Both the position numbers and the translations under genes were made by a program. The notes under the pieces are model-generated. The model made no database searches. It worked only from the letters and a program-made list of their open reading frames with translations, and was not told the DNA's origin. From an uncultured Porphyromonadaceae bacterium (GTDB lineage: Bacteria > Bacteroidota > Bacteroidia > Bacteroidales > Muribaculaceae): a stretch of 64,000 nt of DNA. Numbering within the stretch: the first letter of the stretch is position 1; every line of letters starts with the position of its first letter. This document shows, one piece after another, positions 17,716-25,593 of the stretch. The DNA is taken from positions 20,380-84,379 of the forward strand of contig URMA01000003.1 of assembly GCA_900548875.1 (NCBI GenBank). The letters are read 5' to 3'.

Positions 17716-18712
17716 TTAGTCGATGTTCGGGTTAAGAGCATGCCATTCAGCAACCGGAGGAAGAACGCCCATAGCGATAACTTCGTCGCGGAGAGCGCAA
17801 AGGTGCTTGTAGCTTTCCTTCAATGCATCCATTTCAGCCGGAGTACCTACAACTTCTTCGTAAGCGCAACCCTTTTCAGTGATAGTAGCTTCAACAGCCA
17901 TCATGATGTGGTCGAAACCTTTGAATGATACGTAGCGACCAGCCGGCCAGCGGAATTCTTCGCCACCCATAGCAGCGCGGATCATTTCAACTGAAACGTA
18001 AGCCGGGCTCTGGAATGAAGAACGGCCGCGGAGGTTGATGATGTTGGCACCGCCCTTAGTGACTTTCTGTTGGATTTCAGCCCACTTTTCAGCCGGCAAT
18101 TTTTCTGTGCCGATAAGGTCGAGAAGCGGAGTTCCGTTTACTTTTGCAGTAGAAGCGAAAACAGCCATTTGTTCTCCGTGACCACCGTAAGTGCGGCAAC
18201 CAGTTACTGAGCTTTGAGCTACACCGAAGTATTTAGCCAATTCGCTTTGCAGACGTGTCCAAAGCAGCCAAAGTTGTAACCTGAGATGGTTTCAAGCCTG
18301 AATACAACAATGTAATCAAACCAGTGATGTCAGCCGGGTTGAAGATAACAACCACGTGTTTAACATCCGGGCAATATGCTTTAAGATTCTTACCGAATTC
18401 TTCAGCGATAACAGCGTTACCTTTCAAAAGGTCTTCGCGAGTCATACCAGCTTTACGTGCAGCACCACCAGAAGAGATGACATATTTAGCACCAGTCAAT
18501 GCTTCTTTGATGTCAGTAGTGTAAGTGATGTTAGCACCTTCGAAACTGCAGTGGAACATTTCTTCTGCAACGCCTTCGAGACCCGGTCCGTATGGGTCGT
18601 AGAGACAAAGGTTAGGAGTCAAACCCATCATCATGACAGTTTGTGCCATGTTTGAACCAATCATACCGGCAGCGCCGACGATTGTCAATTTCTCATCTGT
18701 AAGAAACTTCAT
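17716..18712 (-). pseudogene. mdh: Malate dehydrogenase, interrupted by one frameshift
   Basis: Two adjacent frames give one NAD-dependent malate dehydrogenase of about 333 residues. The N-terminal half (18712-18233) has the nucleotide-binding start LTIVGAAGMIGSNMA and KHVVVIFNPADITG. The C-terminal half (to 17716) has the catalytic His segment GCRTYGGHGEQM. The break is at 18240-18262, inside the family motif LD(S/T)xR that carries the Asp of the Asp-His relay and the substrate-binding Arg. The sequence reads LDTSAKRIG then stop, whereas the other frame gives RLQSELAKYFG. Restoring 5 bases (a second CGTCT next to the existing CGTCT) would give LDTSRLQSELAKYFG. As this is a central TCA-cycle enzyme, an assembly error is a real possibility. 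Confidence 0.88.
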
Positions 18713-18830
18713 AATAGTAAAATTTTAAGTCTATAAATAAAAAATGTATTCATATTTTATTTCCCCGGTCTTTCCTTTGCCTGTTGGTAAGTGAAAAAAC
18801 GGTGCAATTCCTCTTGGGAGTTGCCGTATG

Positions 18831-18863
18831 CAAAGATAGAAAACATTACTTGAATCGAACAAT
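18831..18863 (-). promoter_or_regulatory. Promoter of malate dehydrogenase
   Basis: Minus-strand ATTG (18860-18863), 21 bases, then TATCTTTG (18831-18838). The -7 box is exact and the -33 box has one mismatch. It implies a leader of about 110 bases before the start at 18712. Confidence 0.6.
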
Positions 18864-18919
18864 GATTTGTGGGAAAAGTGACTGTTAAATTATTGAAATT
18901 TTTCCATAATTCCAATCCG

Positions 18920-20353
18920 TTATAACACGGGGCTGAGCAGGCGGGCAAACGACTCTTTCAGTTTCTGAACGAAAGGGCGGTGGCGCCAGTGTGTGATGGT
19001 GATGCGCGTGCAGTTTTCCAGGTCTTCGAAAAATATTTTTTTCATCCGCTCGTTGAATTCCTTGCTGTAGACGAATACGTTGCATTCAAAGTTGTATTCC
19101 ATGCTTCGGAAGTCGAAATTAGTGGAGCCGGTAGAGGCGATTTCGTTGTCGATGATGATGGATTTTGCATGCAGCATTCCCGGTTCGTAGAAATACACTT
19201 TAATTCCGGCGCGCAGACATTGGCTGATGTAGGACCCGGATGCAAGCCTCAGCATGACGGAGTCGGGTTTGCGCGGAATGATGATTCTGACATCAACTTT
19301 CGACAGTGCGGCAGCCGCGAGGGCTTTTAGCAGACTCTCTGTCGGAAGAAAATAAGGTGTCTCGATATAGATGCACTTCTTGGCGTTGCCCAAGGCTTTT
19401 AGAAACATCATGGCAATGTTGTGCCATTGTCCGATGGGTCCGCTGGTCATGATTTGTATGCCGGCGTTGTCGTTGGGCTGCACGTTGTAGCGCGGTGTCT
19501 TTTCTTCGAACGGAGGCAGGTTCATGAATGTCCAGTCGAGGGCAAAAGAGTAGAGCAGTCCTTTCACGCTCGGTCCGACAATTCGCAAATGGGTGTCGCG
19601 CCATGTGCCGCCGTTCACGCCCGTGATGTAGCGGTCGGCAATGTTCATGCCACCGATATAGCCCACTTTGGCATCGATGACGACAATTTTCCGGTGGTTA
19701 CGCCAGTTGACGCGGGTGGCGAATTCCGGGAAGGTCACCTTGAAGAACGGATGCACTTCGATTCCGGCCTCGCTCATACGGCGATAGAAACTTTTTGAAA
19801 CTTGGAAACAGCCCACGTGGTCGTAGATGATTCTGACCTTGACGCCCGACTGCGATTTGCGGATAAGTATGTCGCTGATTTCGCGGCCTATGTTGTCTTC
19901 TTCGAAAATATAGTATTGGAGATAGATGCTGTGTTCGGCCTGGAGCAGGTCGTTTTTAAGCGCGTCGAATTTCGACTTTCCGTCCGTAAAGATTTTAATG
20001 TCGTTTCCGGGGAAATAGATGGCACCGGTCAGTTTGTGGCCGAGTCGGATGAGCTGAATGCTTTCGTCGGTGTGTGTCAGTTTTGTAAAGTCCACCTGGC
20101 GGATGCGTTCCCGTCGGAGCAGTTTTCGCTTCATGGCTTTTGTGATGAGCCGCTTGTTCTTGAAGCTGCGCCCGAAAAACAGGTAGAACACAAGTCCTAT
20201 GACGGGGAGAAAGCACAACACGGTGATCCATGCCAGCGACTTTACCGGATTTCTGTTTTCGGTAATGATGATGTAGGCCGCCGAAATGATGGTTATGGAG
20301 TAAATGACAAGAATAGCCACCATAAACCATGTGGATGTAAAGATTTCTGTCAT
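18920..20353 (-). CDS. cls: Cardiolipin synthase
   Basis: A 477-residue membrane phospholipase D-family enzyme that joins two phosphatidylglycerol molecules into cardiolipin. Two N-terminal TM helices (about 9-31 and 39-60) precede two PLD domains, each with an HKD motif: His220-Lys222-Asp227 (HRKIVVIDAKVGYIGGMN) and His395-Lys397-Asp402 (HAKSIIIDNEIASTGSTN). Length and layout match ClsA-type enzymes. It stands alone, divergent from the small sorting-domain gene. Confidence 0.95.
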   Translation of the reverse strand: MTEIFTSTWFMVAILVIYSITIISAAYIIITENRNPVKSLAWITVLCFLPVIGLVFYLFFGRSFKNKRLITKAMKRKLLRRERIRQVDFTKLTHTDESIQLIRLGHKLTGAIYFPGNDIKIFTDGKSKFDALKNDLLQAEHSIYLQYYIFEEDNIGREISDILIRKSQSGVKVRIIYDHVGCFQVSKSFYRRMSEAGIEVHPFFKVTFPEFATRVNWRNHRKIVVIDAKVGYIGGMNIADRYITGVNGGTWRDTHLRIVGPSVKGLLYSFALDWTFMNLPPFEEKTPRYNVQPNDNAGIQIMTSGPIGQWHNIAMMFLKALGNAKKCIYIETPYFLPTESLLKALAAAALSKVDVRIIIPRKPDSVMLRLASGSYISQCLRAGIKVYFYEPGMLHAKSIIIDNEIASTGSTNFDFRSMEYNFECNVFVYSKEFNERMKKIFFEDLENCTRITITHWRHRPFVQKLKESFARLLSPVL

Positions 20354-20495
20354 CGTGCTTGCGTTTTTCGGTTTTATTTCCGCTAAGTTACGTCTTTTTT
20401 CCGAAAGAAAGAAATCGGCGGACGAAAATGGAGGGAAGTTTTTTCTGCTGAAAAAAGGCAGGTGTCGGTGAGGGGCAAATAATGTGGGCTGACGC

Positions 20496-20526
20496 TTTGA
20501 TTTTTTGTAAAAAAAATGTATCTTTG
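20496..20526 (+). promoter_or_regulatory. Promoter of the sorting-domain miniprotein gene
   Basis: TTTG (20496-20499), exactly 19 bases, then TATCTTTG (20519-20526). This is a full match to the Bacteroidota consensus, with the start codon about 25 bases downstream. Confidence 0.85.
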
Positions 20527-20551
20527 TCGGTGAAACTGAGAACGAATGTTT

Positions 20552-20845
20552 ATGAAAAAGTACTTGCTCCTTTTCGCTGTCATGCTGTCGGCTGCCATGT
20601 CCGTACAGGCGCAGACGGGAGTCAGAGACAAACAGCCTGCCACAGTGGCTGTTTCTTCTGACCAGATGGGTGTGCTGACAATCGTAAACAATTCCGGCAA
20701 GGCTGCACGTTTTACCGTCTATTCTCTTACCGGTCAGGTGGTGAAGGTGGTGGAGCTGAAAAGCGGCAAGGTTGACATTGCTCTGCCGCGCGGCTTTTAT
20801 ATTGTCAGAAGTGAGAACGGCTCACAGAAGGTTGTTGTCAAATGA
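20552..20845 (+). CDS. Secreted miniprotein consisting almost only of a T9SS-type sorting domain
   Basis: A 97-residue protein (an alternative start at 20546 adds two residues). It has a signal peptide MKKYLLLFAVMLSAAMSVQA and a mature part of about 77 residues. This aligns by eye with the C-terminal sorting domains of the large proteins in this window (FTVYSLTGQVVKV, LPRGFYIVRSENGSQKVVVK). There is no cargo domain. It has its own consensus promoter, so it is not a broken 3' end. Its stop overlaps a possible upstream start of the pullulanase frame (ATGA at 20842). Its role is unknown; it might occupy or regulate the T9SS attachment machinery. Confidence 0.8.
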   Translation: MKKYLLLFAVMLSAAMSVQAQTGVRDKQPATVAVSSDQMGVLTIVNNSGKAARFTVYSLTGQVVKVVELKSGKVDIALPRGFYIVRSENGSQKVVVK

Positions 20846-20907
20846 CGGGTCGTTTTATTGATAATACCGAAAACTTAAAATCTAAAAACTTATTATTCAT
20901 TTATTGT

Positions 20908-22935
20908 ATGTTACATCCGATTATTAGATTGTTGGCTGCGTCTTCTGTTGCATCGGCGGCCTTTTTTACCCCTGTTTTTGTGAATTCAAGTAATTTTCCG
21001 CGGATAGAAGAATCTGTACTCAACAGCTATCCTACATATAACGGCGACGATTTGGAACTGAAAGTGGATGCCGACGGCACTCATTTTGCCCTCTGGTCGC
21101 CGGGTGCCGAGGCTGTCAGGCTTCATCTGTATGCCGACGGTCATAACGGCAGTCCCTGCAAGACTGTAGACATGCAGAAGGATGCGCAGACAGGCGTGTG
21201 GCGCACTTCGTTCGGCGAGCCGCTTTATGGCAAGTTCTACACTTTTCAGGTGAAGTTTGGCGGTGAGTGGCTGAAAGAATCGCCGGGCGTATGGGCGAAA
21301 GCCGTAGGTGTCAACGGACAGCGTGCGGCAATTGTCGACTTCTCCAAAACCAATCCCGAAGGTTGGGAAAACGATACGTATGTGGTGACTCCCCATCAGA
21401 CGGACGCCATTGTCTACGAGATGCACCATCGCGATTTTTCGGTCCACGACAATTCGGGCATTGCCAACAAGGGAAAATTTGTGGCGATGCTGGAGCAGGG
21501 CACCCATTCTCCGTACGGTGAAAAAACGGGTATCGACCACTTGAAAGAACTGGGTATCACGCATGTGCATATTTTGCCGTCGTACGACTATAACACGGTG
21601 GACGAGACACGTCTCATCGACCGTCAGTATAACTGGGGCTATGACCCGTTGAACTACAATGCTCCGGAAGGTTCTTACTCGACCGATCCGGTGAATCCCG
21701 AAACGCGTATCCGCGAAATGAAGGAAATGGTGCAGGCCCTTCACAATGCCGGCATCGGTGTCATTATGGATGTGGTCTACAATCATACGGCGTTGACCGA
21801 CGATTCCTATTTCTCGCTGACCGCTCCCGGCTACTACTATCGTCATCGTGCCGACGGAAGCTATAGCGACGCTTCCGGTTGCGGCAATGAAACTGCATCC
21901 GACCGTCAGCAGATGAGCGACTATATCGTCAATTCCGTGAAATATTGGATGAAGGAATATCATATCGACGGTTTTCGTTTTGACCTTATGGCCATTCACG
22001 ATACGGCGACGATGACCCGTGTGGCCAAGGAACTGCGCGCCATCAACCCTTATGCCGTGATTTACGGTGAGGGCTGGACGGCAGGCGACAGTCCGCTCCC
22101 TGTTGAGCGTCGCGCGTTGAAGGAGAATGTGGCGAAGATGGAGGGTATAGCCGTGTTCAGCGACGATATCCGTGATGCGGTGAAAGGCCATTATAGCCGT
22201 GCCGAGGACCGCGGATTCGCTTCCGGAAAGCCCGGACAGGAAGAAACGGTGAAAATCGGTATCGTGGCTTCAACCGCCCATCCGCAGGTTGACTATTCCA
22301 AGGGCAGCAACTCGAAATTTGCCTATGCAACGGCCCCGACACAGATTATGAACTACGTGTCCTGCCATGACGACCTTTGCCTGACCGACAAGCTCCGCAA
22401 GTCGATGCCGGAGGCTTCCGACTCGGTACGTATGCGGGTGGCACGGTTGGCGCAGACTATCGTGTTCACGTCGCAGGGTACGCCTTTTATGTTTGCCGGC
22501 GAGGAAATTTTCCGCGACAAGAAAGGCATACACAATACCTTCAAGTCGCCCGACAGTGTCAATGCCATCGACTGGAATTTGAAAAAGCAGAATCGCGAGC
22601 AGTTTGACTACTATCGCAACCTTATAGCTCTTCGCAAAAGTCATCCGGCATTCCGCATGACAACCGCCGAAGATATTGCCAAGCACATTGTTTTTGACAA
22701 GGTGACGGCCGACAATCTTGTTTCCTACTCTATCAAGGACAACGCCAACGGCGACAGCTGGAAGGAAATCAAAGTGGTGTTCAACGGCAGCGACAAGGCG
22801 CAGACCGTGAAAGTGCCGAAAGGCAACTGGACGATTGTGGCCATGGACGGCCATATCGACAAGGACGGACTGGGGCAGTCGAAGGGCGGCAAGATGATCG
22901 CAGCGCCTCAGGCAGCCCTTATTCTTGCCCGTTGA
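20908..22935 (+). CDS. pulA: Type I pullulanase (GH13 alpha-1,6-glucan debranching enzyme)
   Basis: About 675 residues from the ATG at 20908. This start is preferred because it gives a signal-like N-terminus (MLHPIIRLLAASSVASAAFF); an in-frame ATG at 20842 would add 22 residues. An N-terminal CBM48-like domain (GTHFALWSPGAEAVRLHLY) is followed by the GH13 barrel with the pullulanase signature YNWGYDP, region I MDVVYNHTA, nucleophile Asp in DGFRFDLMAIHD, acid/base Glu in VIYGEGWTAGD, and SCHDD. It hydrolyses alpha-1,6 branches in glycogen, starch or pullulan. It follows the miniprotein gene, probably on one transcript, and ends with a terminator hairpin. Confidence 0.93.
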   Translation: MLHPIIRLLAASSVASAAFFTPVFVNSSNFPRIEESVLNSYPTYNGDDLELKVDADGTHFALWSPGAEAVRLHLYADGHNGSPCKTVDMQKDAQTGVWRTSFGEPLYGKFYTFQVKFGGEWLKESPGVWAKAVGVNGQRAAIVDFSKTNPEGWENDTYVVTPHQTDAIVYEMHHRDFSVHDNSGIANKGKFVAMLEQGTHSPYGEKTGIDHLKELGITHVHILPSYDYNTVDETRLIDRQYNWGYDPLNYNAPEGSYSTDPVNPETRIREMKEMVQALHNAGIGVIMDVVYNHTALTDDSYFSLTAPGYYYRHRADGSYSDASGCGNETASDRQQMSDYIVNSVKYWMKEYHIDGFRFDLMAIHDTATMTRVAKELRAINPYAVIYGEGWTAGDSPLPVERRALKENVAKMEGIAVFSDDIRDAVKGHYSRAEDRGFASGKPGQEETVKIGIVASTAHPQVDYSKGSNSKFAYATAPTQIMNYVSCHDDLCLTDKLRKSMPEASDSVRMRVARLAQTIVFTSQGTPFMFAGEEIFRDKKGIHNTFKSPDSVNAIDWNLKKQNREQFDYYRNLIALRKSHPAFRMTTAEDIAKHIVFDKVTADNLVSYSIKDNANGDSWKEIKVVFNGSDKAQTVKVPKGNWTIVAMDGHIDKDGLGQSKGGKMIAAPQAALILAR

Positions 22936-22954
22936 TGCGATTTTTTCGAATTAT

Positions 22955-23000
22955 AAGGTGGCGTGGTTCTGCAAAAGGCAGCATCTATGCCACCTTTTTG
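22955..23000 (+). terminator. Terminator hairpin after pulA
   Basis: AAGGTGGC (22955-22962) pairs with GCCACCTT (22989-22996), with inner pairing CTGC/GGCAG around AAAA, followed by TTTTTG. Confidence 0.85.
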
Positions 23001-23035
23001 TGTTTTTATAGACGAACGACGAAAAATTAAAAAGA

Positions 23036-23338
23036 ATGATAGATCCCGAAAAACAGCAGGTGACTTTGAAAATTGCCAACCTGCAAATCAAGACAACCAT
23101 CTACCGGAAAGAAGAAGAATCGCTTCGCTATGTGGAACGCGAGGTGAACAACCTGTTCAACAATTGGACAATCCGTAATCCGATGAAGACGAAGGAGGAG
23201 ATTTTGGCGATGGTTGCGTTTCAGTATGCGAAGCTGTTCTACGACGTGAGCGCCATGAACGGCAAGCGCGAAGCCGAGTTGTTGGACTTTGTTAAAAAAT
23301 ATGAGGAGAAATTGAATAATATTCTTTTAGGTGTATAA
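23036..23338 (+). CDS. zapA: Cell division protein ZapA
   Basis: A 100-residue protein with the ZapA fold: an N-terminal beta segment (VTLKIANLQIKTTIY), then a helix with SLRYVEREVNNLF, and a long C-terminal coiled-coil helix. ZapA binds and bundles FtsZ filaments at midcell. Zap genes next to rny are common in this phylum. The ATG follows an A/T-rich stretch without a Shine-Dalgarno, normal here. Confidence 0.9.
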   Translation: MIDPEKQQVTLKIANLQIKTTIYRKEEESLRYVEREVNNLFNNWTIRNPMKTKEEILAMVAFQYAKLFYDVSAMNGKREAELLDFVKKYEEKLNNILLGV

Positions 23339-23408
23339 ATTTGTGAAAACTGTATCTCTAAACGGATAATTTATCGCTAAAAAGTTTCAAAGTTCAAAAA
23401 TAAATTTT

Positions 23409-23416
23409 TACTTTTG
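23409..23416 (+). promoter_or_regulatory. -7 box for the coiled-coil gene
   Basis: TACTTTTG is preceded by TTTC after 20 bases (23385-23388). Its position shows that an upstream GTG at 23416 cannot be the start codon of the next gene, because it would lie inside the promoter. The ATG at 23434 is therefore chosen. Confidence 0.55.
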
Positions 23417-23433
23417 TGAAAATTTGGCTCAGT

Positions 23434-23727
23434 ATGGCTGAAAGTCTTTCTGAAATCTTCGAACGGATGCTCCAAAAGCAAGGCGTTGTGATTGAAAAAT
23501 ATCAGGCTTTGCAGGAAAAGTGCGAGCGGCTCATGGAGGAAAATTCGTCGCTGGCTGCCGAGCTGGAAGAGCAAAAAAAGAAAATTCAGCAGTTGAAACT
23601 GGAGAACGACTATCTGAAGATTGCCAGAAGCATTGCGCCCGACAGAGAAACGTTGGAAAACAGCCGTCGACTTATAGCCAAGTTGGTGCGGGATGTCGAT
23701 AAATGTATCGAACAGCTTAACGAATAG
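23434..23727 (+). CDS. Small coiled-coil protein, probable ZapA-associated division factor
   Basis: A 97-residue, almost wholly helical and charged protein. Heptad-rich sequence runs from about residue 10 to 60 (QEKCERLMEENSSLAAELEE), with a short C-terminal helix (RRLIAKLVRDVDKCIEQL). No enzymatic motif or signal peptide. Size, coiled-coil nature and place beside zapA resemble ZapB-like division proteins, but I see no sequence signature that proves it. It is followed by a 311-base gap holding a probable RNA gene. Confidence 0.75.
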   Translation: MAESLSEIFERMLQKQGVVIEKYQALQEKCERLMEENSSLAAELEEQKKKIQQLKLENDYLKIARSIAPDRETLENSRRLIAKLVRDVDKCIEQLNE

Positions 23728-23753
23728 GACGAAAACGATATATATTTAGATAT

Positions 23754-24009
23754 TAGTGGATAAGAGTTCGCGGAGAAACGGTGTTGTAGGATGTACGCGC
23801 CTGAAACTTGAAGCGAACGGCTGATTGAAATGAATCTGAGTATAGCAGAATAAATGGATGAGGTTGGCGGAGCGTAGCGCTGGCGCAGCAATGTGTAGCG
23901 GCTTCCAACCGATTTGAATGTGACGACAGCTATCGGCACTCGTTGAAGGACGATGAGAAATAACCGCACTGATGGTATGTATTTCGATACATATTGTCGG
24001 TGTTTTTTT
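23754..24009 (+). ncRNA. Probable structured small RNA, candidate 6S RNA
   Basis: The gap between the coiled-coil gene and rny carries no coding frame on the plus strand but ends in a very strong intrinsic terminator 30 bases before rny. This points to an independent short transcript of roughly 250 bases. A TATATTTA box at 23741-23748 could be its -7 element. The region contains local pairing potential such as GGTTGG...CCAACC (about 23862-23910). In many bacteria 6S RNA lies near zapA, and my recollection is that Bacteroidales carry it near rny. I could not confirm the canonical 6S bulged stem by eye, so the identity is tentative and the 5' end approximate. Confidence 0.45.
23967..24009 (+). 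terminator. Strong terminator with UUCG tetraloop
   Basis: A 16-pair stem (with several G-U pairs) from 23967 to 24002 is closed by a TTCG loop at 23983-23986 and followed by seven T residues. It ends the transcript of the preceding RNA or coiled-coil gene. Confidence 0.92.
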
Positions 24010-24038
24010 ATATAACATAAAACTTAAACTATCAAAAA

Positions 24039-25580
24039 ATGTATTATTTGGGATATATTATAGTCGCTGTGATAGCTTTGCTGATTGGCGGTGCTGTGGT
24101 TTTTCTGATAACAAAGAAAATGGCACAGTCGGGCGCTAACCGCATCCTCGAGGAGGCAAAGCTCGAAGCCGACGTTATGAAGAAAAATAAGCTCCTTGAA
24201 CTCAAGGAAGCGGAGTATAAAATGAAGGCGGAGTCTGAGAAGCAGGCCAATGCCCGGATGTCGAAGGTGCAGTCGGCTGAAGCGAAAGCCAAGCAGCGCG
24301 AGCTGCAACTGAACCAGATGCAGTCGGAACTGCAACGCAAGCGGAATGAAAACGATGCGCTGAAAACGACGCTCGACAACCAGATGGCTGCCATCGAAAT
24401 CCGTCAGAACGAGGTCGACAAGATGCACAAGAAGGCGCAGGAAATGCTGGAACACATATCCGGACTTTCGGCCGACGAAGCAAAGGAAAAGCTTGTGGAA
24501 TCGTTGAAGGACGAGGCCAAGACGCAGGCTGCTTCCTATATCAACGACATCATGGATGAAGCCAAGCTTACTGCCAACAAGGAAGCAAAGCGAATTGTGG
24601 TTCAGTCCATCCAGCGTGTGGCAACGGAAACGGCCATTGAAAATGCCGTGACTGTCTTCCATATCGACAGCGACGAAATCAAGGGACGCATCATCGGCCG
24701 TGAGGGTCGCAACATCCGCGCTCTCGAAGCTGCAACAGGCATTGAAATCATCGTCGACGATACGCCGGAAGCCATCGTGCTTTCAGGTTTTGACCCGGTT
24801 CGCCGTGAAATTGCCCGCCTTGCCCTTCACCAGTTGGTGGCCGACGGACGTATTCACCCGGCCCGCATTGAGGAAGTGGTGGCAAAGGTGCGCAAGCAGG
24901 TGGAAGAAGAAATCATCGAAACCGGCAAGCGTACGACCATCGATTTGGGTATCCACGGTTTGCATCCGGAACTTATCCGTCTGGTAGGTAAGATGAAATA
25001 TCGTTCAAGCTACGGACAGAACCTGCTCCAGCACTCGCGTGAAACGGCCAATCTTTGTGCCATCATGGCTTCGGAGCTCGGCTTGAATCCGAAGAAGGCA
25101 CGCCGTGCGGGACTGTTGCACGATATAGGTAAAGTGCCTGACGAAGAGCCGGAATTGCCGCACGCAATCCTCGGTATGAAACTGGCTGAAAAGTATAAGG
25201 AAAAACCGGATATCTGCAACGCCATCGGCGCTCACCACGACGAAGTGGAACAGACAAGCCTTTTGGCTCCGATTGTTCAGGTGTGCGATGCCATTTCAGG
25301 TGCCCGTCCGGGTGCCCGCCGCGAAGTGGTGGAAGCCTACATCAAGCGTCTTAACGATTTGGAACAGCTCGCCATGTCCTATCCGGGCGTTATCAAGACT
25401 TACGCCATCCAGGCCGGTCGTGAACTTCGTGTAATTGTCGGTGCCGACAAGATCAACGATGTGGAAACTGAAAAACTTTCAACAGAAATAGCTCAACGCA
25501 TCCAAGACGAACTGACTTATCCGGGTCAGGTGAAGATTACCGTAATCCGCGAAACTCGTTCGGTAAGTTTTGCAAAATAA
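24039..25580 (+). CDS. rny: Ribonuclease Y
   Basis: A 513-residue membrane-anchored endoribonuclease of normal length. N-terminal TM helix (about residues 3-25), long coiled coil (about 28-175), KH RNA-binding domain (near 205-265, IKGRIIGREGRNIRALEAATG) and HD phosphohydrolase domain with HSRETANLCAIMASELG and LLHDIGKVPDEE. RNase Y starts decay of many mRNAs at the inner membrane. It is followed 14 bases later by ricT. In Bacillus RicT belongs to a complex that acts with RNase Y, so the pairing makes functional sense. Confidence 0.97.
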   Translation: MYYLGYIIVAVIALLIGGAVVFLITKKMAQSGANRILEEAKLEADVMKKNKLLELKEAEYKMKAESEKQANARMSKVQSAEAKAKQRELQLNQMQSELQRKRNENDALKTTLDNQMAAIEIRQNEVDKMHKKAQEMLEHISGLSADEAKEKLVESLKDEAKTQAASYINDIMDEAKLTANKEAKRIVVQSIQRVATETAIENAVTVFHIDSDEIKGRIIGREGRNIRALEAATGIEIIVDDTPEAIVLSGFDPVRREIARLALHQLVADGRIHPARIEEVVAKVRKQVEEEIIETGKRTTIDLGIHGLHPELIRLVGKMKYRSSYGQNLLQHSRETANLCAIMASELGLNPKKARRAGLLHDIGKVPDEEPELPHAILGMKLAEKYKEKPDICNAIGAHHDEVEQTSLLAPIVQVCDAISGARPGARREVVEAYIKRLNDLEQLAMSYPGVIKTYAIQAGRELRVIVGADKINDVETEKLSTEIAQRIQDELTYPGQVKITVIRETRSVSFAK

Positions 25581-25593
25581 GGAATAGTTGTCT

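Noticed and set aside
18233..18262. Malate dehydrogenase as two separate subunit genes
   Set aside because: The second frame lacks a sensible start and the break lies in the middle of the catalytic LDxxR motif, so it is one gene with an indel.
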